Part shown: positions 13,324 to 18,877 of the stretch, in pieces
Numbering within the stretch: the first letter of the stretch is position 1
How the letters are laid out: every line of letters begins with the position of its first letter
From: an uncultured cyanobacterium
GTDB lineage: Bacteria > Cyanobacteriota > Cyanobacteriia > Cyanobacteriales > Geitlerinemataceae
Assembly (NCBI GenBank): GCA_937121005.1
Contig: CAKZKB010000474.1
Coordinates: 1 to 18,877 of the forward strand
Length of the DNA stretch: 18,877 nucleotides
Direction: 5' to 3'
Notes under the pieces: model-generated
What the model was told of the DNA's origin: nothing
The model's input: the letters and a program-made list of their open reading frames with translations, nothing else
Databases searched by the model: none
Made by a program: the position numbers and the translations under genes

Positions 13324-13494
13324 TTAGTTGACGCTTTGTGAATTGAGATCGCCGGCCGGGGTGTCGTTACCAATCGTCGCACCGACACCAGCAGCACCGT
13401 CGCCGTCGTCCAGGCCGGCGATCGAGTCCTCTTTTATAGTACGGCCGCCCTCCCACGCTTCCATTTTCTCTACCTTTTCTTCCACTTTCGGCAT
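13324..13494 (-). CDS. Possible 56-aa small peptide with a double-glycine motif
   Basis: An ATG at 13494 has an AGGG ribosome site 6 nt upstream and opens a 56-aa frame ending at TAA 13324-13326, only 17 bp before the transposase start. It begins MPKVEEKVEKMEAWEGG, an acidic/basic helix ending in Gly-Gly, and continues with a small-residue part, GLDDGDGAAGVGATIGN, and a polar end. This layout resembles a double-glycine leader peptide with a glycine-rich core, but no transporter/protease is visible. The DNA looks GC-richer than its surroundings. Alternatives: the 5' end of a longer gene cut by the IS, or a chance frame, since the opposite strand is open here too. No homologue is recognised. 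Confidence 0.4.
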   Translation of the reverse strand: MPKVEEKVEKMEAWEGGRTIKEDSIAGLDDGDGAAGVGATIGNDTPAGDLNSQSVN

Positions 13495-14095
13495 TTACAT
13501 CCCTATCTTCAGCCCCGATTGTGGCAATATTTACCTTCAACTATTTTGGGTTTCACTCAACTCAACAAATTCTGTTTTAGTTCCTTTTTAAATGGACAAC
13601 CGGGCCTAAGAGTATTTTTATTTGTTTGTAACTATTTATGGAGATGGCATAACGATCGCGCAAGATAACATAGAGAGACTTCGATACAAAGAATAGTCTA
13701 GAATTGATTCCTCTACGGATTTTTATATCAATTTAGGCTCGATCGCGTCTCAAACAGCTTTTTGGAGTCTACGCTGACGCTTACTTAGATAGAACAAAAT
13801 GCCCGAAACACATACTGGACAGGTGCTTAGACATTTTTTTGCAAAATACTGACTTTTCTGAATGGTTACATTTCTTCCAGGGCATGGCGATCGCAAATGA
13901 GAGTAGATTTTGTCCAGAACTAGCTTTGAGCGCTCGACCGGCAGACACGATCGCTACTTCCCCTTACAAGTTAAGGACACTTACAGAACAACTGTATTCA
14001 GCAAGAGATCTATTCTCCATATTTTAACTTCTCGGTTCTGCCGTTTATTCAATCTTCAATTTCCACTTTTTCGATCTCCATTATTTGTAATGTTT
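13495..14095. other. Intergenic stretch with no supported gene
   Basis: About 600 bp, AT-rich, with a few short frames on the plus strand (for example one opening at TTG 13839) that lack ribosome sites and recognisable content. I see no tRNA-like structure, no clear promoter and no long palindrome. Confidence 0.5.
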
Positions 14096-14263
14096 TTATT
14101 TTAAATTCTCAATTGTAAATGAGACCCGCTTTTCTCTACTTTCTCTACTTTCTTTGCTTTGGTTTTCTCGGTCATTTTTTACTAATTTTCTTTCAATCTT
14201 TAGTTCTAAATCGGTCTCGGAGATAGCAAATTTTGTCTGTTCTTTCGCTTCGATCGTTGGCAT
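14096..14263 (-). CDS. Possible small charged protein, 55 aa
   Basis: From ATG 14263 a 55-aa frame runs to TAA at 14096-14098. The product is highly charged and helix-like (M-P-T-I-E-A-K-E-Q-T-K-F, later L-E-L-K-I-E-R-K-L) with a small internal repeat E-S-R-E-S-R-E-K, caused by a purine-rich tandem repeat in the DNA. A longer GTG start at 14281 is possible. The upstream ribosome site is weak. Codons read like a genuine protein, but the low-complexity sequence makes a chance frame possible. No family is recognised. Confidence 0.3.
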   Translation of the reverse strand: MPTIEAKEQTKFAISETDLELKIERKLVKNDRENQSKESRESREKRVSFTIENLK

Positions 14264-14311
14264 ATTTCTCAACTTTCGCACTTTTGTTTGCTGTACAAAA
14301 TTGGGTCAGGA

Positions 14312-14482
14312 GTTGGCTTTCTCGGCAATCTGGATCCATCACCAGTTCGTTCTCAATAAGCCACTCTTATTTCTGTTGCTTTCTGTTAATTTCGGCACAC
14401 TTTTACAGGGACAATTGCTTGAAACCCTCTCCCTGTAAGGCTTTCGTTTGTTACGATTTTTATCGTCAATGTATAGATCAAA
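14312..14482. repeat. 171-bp interspersed repeat, copy 2 (uninterrupted)
   Basis: It aligns end to end with copy 1 (460-540 plus 753-843). It contains the inverted repeat TACAGGGA (14404-14411) / TCCCTGTA (14430-14437). Its right end falls where the similarity between the two immunity-like genes stops, so insertion of this repeat probably replaced the 3' end of the gene at 14339-14872. Confidence 0.8.
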
Positions 14483-14872
14483 AAATATTAACTTTTCTAA
14501 GGAAACCAATGCTTGATAAAATTCATTTTCACCAAAATCCATCAAGCTACTTTCTAGTACATTTGTTAATGGCAAAATTCCAACATCACAAGATGTTTGC
14601 CCCATCGCAAAAAGTAGTCCCGGAGTTAAATGACTTTTGTTTTTTATCTCACCTTTAAGAAAATCTAGAACTTCTTTTATAGTGTTTTCATCAAGATCTA
14701 AATCGATTAGCTTTTGATGAACTAAAGACTCGTAGCGGCTTATTTTTGCCTCTTTTGATAAATGCCATGCGTGCATTTCTAACACAAAAGAAAGGTCGGT
14801 TACAGCATTGTCTCCAACTTGGTCTTTATTAAATTTGATTCGATCGAACAATTCGTTGATGATAGGAAGCAT
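14339..14872 (-). pseudogene. Immunity-like paralogue, 3' end replaced by the 171-bp repeat
   Basis: From ATG 14872 the frame gives 177 aa. The first 129 or so residues are clearly homologous to the 194-aa neighbour: D-x-x-x-x-N-A-V-T-D-L-S-F-V-L-E-M-H-A-W-H-L-S against N-A-I-T-D-I-G-L-I-L-E-M-H-S-W-K-L-S, and Q-A-L-V-S-L-E-K-L-I-F-F against Q-A-L-I-S-L-E-R-I-L-F-F. After F-F the homology ends abruptly at the edge of the repeat (14482), and the last 47 or so residues are translated repeat. A perfect ribosome site, AAGGAGG, lies 8-9 nt before ATG 14872; an upstream TTG (14875) is less likely. It is 14 bp downstream of its paralogue, so likely co-transcribed. It may still fold, but it lacks the C-terminal third. 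Confidence 0.7.
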
Positions 14873-14886
14873 CAAGCAGTTCCTCC

Positions 14887-15471
14887 TTATTGTTTGAGTT
14901 GGTCGTTGTCTTCTTCTTCAAAGACAAGTAATACGAGACGAGACATAACACGTATATATGTGTTCGTTAAAAAAATATGGGATATAGGTATTTCTGAAAG
15001 CATTTTTTTCGCTATTTCATTCATCAATTCATTATTCAAAATGATATCTTTTTTTTCAGAGTGACTCAGACTATCTTCAAAAAAAAGTATTCTTTCTAAT
15101 GAAATTAATGCCTGATTAAAATTGTCTAGATCGAAGTTCCTAATACTGCTTTTAAGAGATTTTACTAACGGCAATAAACCACTTCGAGCAGAAGCGTATC
15201 CGATCGCAGATACCAAACTTCCTGAATCTTTATTCTTTTCTTCTATTTTCTCTTGAAGACAAGTTGTAATTTCAAATATATCTGCTTCATTTAAAGAAAG
15301 CTCAATCAGATCTGAGGAAAGCAAGTCTTCATAATTGTCGAATCTTTCATTCCTAGATAACTTCCAAGAATGCATCTCTAAAATTAATCCTATATCGGTA
15401 ATAGCATTGCGACGAGAAATTTCGTCGCAAGATTGAATTTGCTCCATTAGCTCTGCAATTTTTGCATTCAT
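14887..15471 (-). CDS. Candidate immunity protein for the Rhs toxin
   Basis: A 194-aa, mostly helical, acidic cytoplasmic protein with no signal peptide. It follows the Rhs gene on the same strand after 86 bp, the usual place for the immunity gene of an Rhs/YD polymorphic toxin. The region looks distinctly more AT-rich than the Rhs repeats, as expected for an exchangeable toxin-immunity cassette. It contains L-I-L-E-M-H-S-W-K-L-S-R (residues 29-40), G-L-L-P-L-V-K-S-L (113-121) and a hydrophobic C-terminal strand V-L-L-V-F-E-E-E-D. A paralogue follows directly. I do not recognise the family; the immunity role rests on position and tandem duplication. Confidence 0.65.
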   Translation of the reverse strand: MNAKIAELMEQIQSCDEISRRNAITDIGLILEMHSWKLSRNERFDNYEDLLSSDLIELSLNEADIFEITTCLQEKIEEKNKDSGSLVSAIGYASARSGLLPLVKSLKSSIRNFDLDNFNQALISLERILFFEDSLSHSEKKDIILNNELMNEIAKKMLSEIPISHIFLTNTYIRVMSRLVLLVFEEEDNDQLKQ

Positions 15472-15540
15472 GTCTTTTTTACTTTGCTTTTACAAGAGAA
15501 CTCATTGATAATGACCAGATATTAAGTTGACAAGGATCGG

Positions 15541-15582
15541 AACCTAAGATTAAGTCCTCAGAACCTAAGATTGAGTCCTCGG
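15541..15582. repeat. 21-bp imperfect tandem repeat across the Rhs stop codon
   Basis: Two 21-bp units, 15541-15561 and 15562-15582, differ at two positions. On the minus strand both encode G-L-N-L-R-F. The upstream unit ends TTC-TGA (the stop, 15558-15560) and the second unit has TTC-CGA at the matching place. Confidence 0.9.
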
Positions 15583-16150
15583 AGGTTCTCCGCGTCAACC
15601 CTATACTCGCCCCTTGTTTTTTGGGTTCCATCCCTGTCCCATTGGGAAGTTCCTACTTGCCATAGTGGACGAGATTCAGGCGGGGATGCTTTTACCGCTT
15701 TGCTTACCTCCACAATAGCTCGCCTAGTATTTCTGTCTTGACTAGAAGCATTATACCAAGGTTGTGTCTTTCGACTTTTCCATAGGTTTTCTAGTCCTTT
15801 AAACACTTGAGCTTTTGAAACTCCAACTTCAGGTGGAGCAAATATGGGAATCCCAAGAGTATCTTGAGTTCTGTATTGTAGTTGAACTCTAAACTGATTG
15901 GCATTTCTCGGGTCTTCAAGAACTTTTTTTCGTTGTTCGGGATCGCTCGGAAGTTGCCTAAATTTCTGAGATCCATCCCTTTTATCTATTACCTCTAGTA
16001 ATGCTACTGCGCCAACAGATAGCGCGGCAAATCCAGCAGCTACGCGAGCAGCTTTAATGTAGTTAGATGCGACGGTTGTTGATGGGTAGGCTTTGACCGC
16101 TAAATTGCTGAGATTAAGGCGTACAGCAGTTAGTTCGTTTATTTGGAACA
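15558..16150 (-). other. Variable C-terminal toxin tip of the Rhs protein
   Basis: This is the part of the Rhs gene after the conserved D-P-T-G-L boundary, where polymorphic toxins exchange warheads. It looks more AT-rich than the repeat part. It contains one membrane-like segment followed by a soluble basic domain ending R-G-L-N-L-R-F. I cannot find the signature of common Rhs nucleases (no H-x-x-x-H or H-H-x-x-N typical of HNH or GHH enzymes), so the activity is open. Confidence 0.6.
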
Positions 16151-18877
16151 AACCTGTTGGATCTATGCTATTGACTGGGTTAGCATGGGTGTAAATATAT
16201 TTATGAAGAGAGAGCGGTTCTAAAATATCGCCAGAGTAAGTATCCCGGCGAGTAAACCGGCCCACTTCAGCATCGTAGAACCGTTGGCGTAAATAATATT
16301 GGTCTAACTCACTATCAAACTGTTCTCCAGCAAACAAGAAATCATTGTCAATGCTACCCGTTGATGCAATGAGATCGCCAAACGCCTCATAAGTATAGGT
16401 CGCAACCACATCCCCATTAGTATCAGTTAAGACACGGGTACTACCCAAACCATCAACCAAATAGATGGAAACTTCGTCATCTTGTTCGACGGAAATGAGA
16501 TCTAGTCCGTGAACGTAGCGAACCTTGAGGTTGTCATCTTCATACTCTTCGAGAACTTGGTCGTAGGGACGGTTGCTATCCAGTAAATATGTCGTTTTTG
16601 TCCCGTTTACCGTCGAACTGACGCGAATATTGTTGTCATTGTATTCGTAAGTAACAACATCGCCATCAGCAGTGGTAGAGGAGACCAGACGATCGCGATC
16701 GTCCCAAACATAAATCGTCTGTTCCCCTCCACGAGTCCGAGAGATCGTATTACCATTATCATCGTATTCGTAAGTCGTGACAACGCCATCAACCGTCTCG
16801 CTTAAAAGGCGATCGTTGTCATCGTAAACGTAAGTAGTTGTCCCGTCGATCGAGTCTTCACGACGGAGACGATTCCCCACATCATCGTATTCATAAGTTA
16901 TCACTCGACCGTCATTCGGATCCCCAGGATCGGTAATTTTCTCCTCAACCAACCGATACAAATCGTCATATTCGTATTCGACTTTACGTCCATCTGCTTC
17001 AGTTACAGAGGTACGATTACCTGCATCATCCAACTCGTAATCGTAACTGGCGACAACACTACCATCTAACGATTGCTCCAACAACTCCAGACGATTCAAC
17101 TCATCGTAATCGCGAGATTCCACCACCCCATTCGGCAAAACCGTCTCGATGAGATTGTTAACCCCATCGTATTGATATGTCGTCACTCCTTGAGACGAAT
17201 CCGCTACCGTTTCCAAGCGGTTCCGTTCGTCAAAACTGTAACTCGTCAACCCACCTGGTGTCTCCACTCCAGTACGATTACTCGCCATATCGTACTCGTA
17301 TTCAATGGTAAACCCATCACCAGTATAAGGGCCATTGGGATCCGTGCGACCGACAAGGCGATCGCGCACATCATAAGCATAACTCGTCACCCCACGCACG
17401 TCTGTCACGCTCTCCATTTGACCCGTAAGAGTATAAGTATAACTCACATCCGGGTCGTTGGGTAGATCGATTTCCACCAACCGATTGCGAGGATCGTAAG
17501 TGTAGGTTGTCACCTCACCATTGAAATCGGTTTCGCTGATGACATTCCCCACACCATCATAAACCATCGTAGAACGCTGACCCAAGGGCAACATCACCGC
17601 CGTCCGGCGACCTGACAGATCGTACTCAAACGTCGTCCGGCGATCGTTCGCATCCTCTTGGAAAAGTTGCCGTCCTAACTCATCGTAACCGTATTCGGTG
17701 CGAATTTCTCGACCATCGAGGAACTGCACCACATCCGTCAACCGACCCAGTTTATCGTACTCGTATTGGGTGCGGTTTTCTAGAGGATCGATCGCTGCTA
17801 CTCGCCGTCCCAATTCGTCATAAACAGTCTTCGTAGAAGTCTCATCTGGGAACAGGGTTTCCTTCAAACGACCTAACTTGTCGTAAACAAAAGTAGTCGT
17901 ATAATCGTTCGCATCGGTTTGAGAAACCTGACGACCCGCATCATCGTACACCGAATTCATGCGAGGATTGTCAGACAGATCGCCCGGCGTATCGTCAGCG
18001 TAAATGGTCTCAATTAACCGACCTTCCGCATCGTAACGATACTCAGTACGATTACCAAGTTCGTCAATTTCAGCCTTAACCTCTCCGGTTTTATAATACT
18101 CGGTTCGGGTACGCGGATGGGATAGATCGGCTAAATAATCCAGGCGATCGTCAGGATAAACCACTTGCGTCCAGTCGATGGTTGCTAGGGTTCCCGTCAA
18201 TCCCATGGCGGCGACAAATTCTGCCAAACTGTTGTCATCTTTCGGATAAATGGTTTCGACGAGGCGATCGAGCAAATCGTAAACGAAATGGGTGACTCGT
18301 CCATTTTCATCAATGGAAGCACGACGACGATCGCCGCGATCGTACAGCGTAATCGTGCGGGGATTATCGGACAAATCTCCGGGTGTATCGTCAGGGAAAA
18401 TCGTTTCCACCACGCGATTCTTCTCGTCGTAAACGGACTGAGTTTCATAACCGCGATCGTTGGTTGCAAAGATCTGATTCCCATTGGCATCGTAATCGTA
18501 ATCCGTGCGGTTGTTTTCCGGATCGATGACAAATTCTAGCCGTCCTTCCTTGTCGTAATCCCACACAGTCACTACGGATTGTAAGCCACTAGAAGTCGTC
18601 ACTGACTGGGTTTCTTTCTCGCGATTGCCATTGCGATCGTACTCGTAGCTGGTAACATTACCGAGGGCATCGGTAACTGTCTTGACATTGCCATAAACAT
18701 CGTAATCAAACTTCGTTACGTTGCCTTTAGCATCCGTCAGCGAATCGAGATTGCCTCGCTTGTCGTAAGCGAACTTGGTAACGTTACCCTCGGCATCTTT
18801 TGTAGACAGCAAGTTCCCTTTGCTGTCGTAATTGTAAGTGGTGGTATTCCCCAAGGGATCCGTTTCGCTGGTGAGGC
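15558..18877 (-). CDS. Rhs/YD-repeat polymorphic toxin, N-terminus outside the window
   Basis: The frame is open to the window edge, so the N-terminus and any secretion domain are missing; about 1106 residues are visible. Most of it is YD repeats (for example Y-D-x-x-G-N-x-x-x-x-x-D-A-x-G-N-V-T), which fold into the Rhs cocoon around a toxin. The repeats end in the Rhs core: G-L-G-S-T-R-V-L-T-D, Y-Y-L-R-Q-R-F-Y-D-A-E-V-G-R-F, and the boundary motif S-I-D-P-T-G-L-F (D-P-T-G at 16152-16163). After it come about 198 residues: a hydrophobic segment (V-A-A-G-F-A-A-L-S-V-G-A-V-A-L-L) and a basic, Arg/Trp-rich tip (L-W-K-S-R-K-T-Q-P-W-Y-N; R-N-T-R-R-A-I). The tip is the likely toxin; I recognise no toxin family. 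Two immunity-like genes follow. Confidence 0.9.
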   Translation of the reverse strand, partial: LTSETDPLGNTTTYNYDSKGNLLSTKDAEGNVTKFAYDKRGNLDSLTDAKGNVTKFDYDVYGNVKTVTDALGNVTSYEYDRNGNREKETQSVTTSSGLQSVVTVWDYDKEGRLEFVIDPENNRTDYDYDANGNQIFATNDRGYETQSVYDEKNRVVETIFPDDTPGDLSDNPRTITLYDRGDRRRASIDENGRVTHFVYDLLDRLVETIYPKDDNSLAEFVAAMGLTGTLATIDWTQVVYPDDRLDYLADLSHPRTRTEYYKTGEVKAEIDELGNRTEYRYDAEGRLIETIYADDTPGDLSDNPRMNSVYDDAGRQVSQTDANDYTTTFVYDKLGRLKETLFPDETSTKTVYDELGRRVAAIDPLENRTQYEYDKLGRLTDVVQFLDGREIRTEYGYDELGRQLFQEDANDRRTTFEYDLSGRRTAVMLPLGQRSTMVYDGVGNVISETDFNGEVTTYTYDPRNRLVEIDLPNDPDVSYTYTLTGQMESVTDVRGVTSYAYDVRDRLVGRTDPNGPYTGDGFTIEYEYDMASNRTGVETPGGLTSYSFDERNRLETVADSSQGVTTYQYDGVNNLIETVLPNGVVESRDYDELNRLELLEQSLDGSVVASYDYELDDAGNRTSVTEADGRKVEYEYDDLYRLVEEKITDPGDPNDGRVITYEYDDVGNRLRREDSIDGTTTYVYDDNDRLLSETVDGVVTTYEYDDNGNTISRTRGGEQTIYVWDDRDRLVSSTTADGDVVTYEYNDNNIRVSSTVNGTKTTYLLDSNRPYDQVLEEYEDDNLKVRYVHGLDLISVEQDDEVSIYLVDGLGSTRVLTDTNGDVVATYTYEAFGDLIASTGSIDNDFLFAGEQFDSELDQYYLRQRFYDAEVGRFTRRDTYSGDILEPLSLHKYIYTHANPVNSIDPTGLFQINELTAVRLNLSNLAVKAYPSTTVASNYIKAARVAAGFAALSVGAVALLEVIDKRDGSQKFRQLPSDPEQRKKVLEDPRNANQFRVQLQYRTQDTLGIPIFAPPEVGVSKAQVFKGLENLWKSRKTQPWYNASSQDRNTRRAIVEVSKAVKASPPESRPLWQVGTSQWDRDGTQKTRGEYRVDAENLRGLNLRF

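Noticed and set aside
11840..13400. Terminal inverted repeats of the IS
   Set aside because: I compared both flanks of the transposase gene by eye and found no matching ends of useful length; reporting limits would be guesswork.
13839..14104. Overlapping short plus-strand frames in the gap after the small peptide ORF
   Set aside because: TTG or weakly supported starts, two competing frames over the same DNA, no ribosome site, no conserved motif.
14154..14658. Plus-strand frames of 94 and 141 aa
   Set aside because: They run through the 171-bp repeat and antisense to the truncated immunity gene, with low-complexity Phe/Ser/Leu content from a pyrimidine-rich strand.
15558..18877. YD repeats considered as a CRISPR-like or DNA tandem array
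   Set aside because: The periodicity is at protein level (Y-D-x-x-G-N) with variable DNA spacing and no identical direct repeats with spacers.

Overview
The window comes from a cyanobacterium. The palindrome GCGATCGC (HIP1), which is over-represented in many cyanobacterial genomes, recurs inside almost every large gene. The domain mix (divergent SPINDLY/OGT-like glycosyltransferases, a PqqD-like protein, a large Rhs/YD protein, Tn5-like transposase) suggests a large accessory-rich genome, but I cannot name a genus.

Layout: 1-435 is the 3' end of an unrecognised gene. 436-853 holds a 171-bp repeat (copy 1) interrupted by a 204-bp MITE-like insertion, directly before a good promoter (854-882). 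914-3449 is a plus-strand run: PqqD-like protein, HprK-like P-loop kinase, SAM methyltransferase. 3439-7880 is a minus-strand pair: an aldo/keto reductase fused to an OGT-like glycosyltransferase, then a GT4 glycosyltransferase with a TPR-like tail that overlaps the methyltransferase gene tail to tail. 7945-11477 is a plus-strand, translationally coupled pair: a GT2 glycosyltransferase and a nucleotidyltransferase fused to the same OGT-like module. 11478-13494 is a disturbed zone: an orphan reading frame, two nested hairpins, a complete IS4-family (Tn5-like) transposase and a 56-aa small ORF with a double glycine. 13495-14338 is mostly non-coding. 14339-18877 is a polymorphic toxin locus on the minus strand: a large Rhs protein running off the window end, a 194-aa immunity candidate, and a second immunity-like paralogue whose 3' end was replaced by copy 2 of the 171-bp repeat.

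Main hypothesis: 914-11477 is a peptide (or polysaccharide) modification locus. The PqqD-like protein carries a C-terminal extension that resembles a lasso-peptide leader (F-x-x-P-x-L) followed by an acidic tail ending in serine. In characterised lasso clusters an HprK-like kinase phosphorylates a C-terminal serine and a nucleotidyltransferase-family protein can then glycosylate the phosphate. Here the kinase homologue is next door and the nucleotidyltransferase is fused to a glycosyltransferase-like module. No lasso cyclase, B2 peptidase or separate precursor is visible, so this would be a variant of the theme; the fused-substrate idea is inference.
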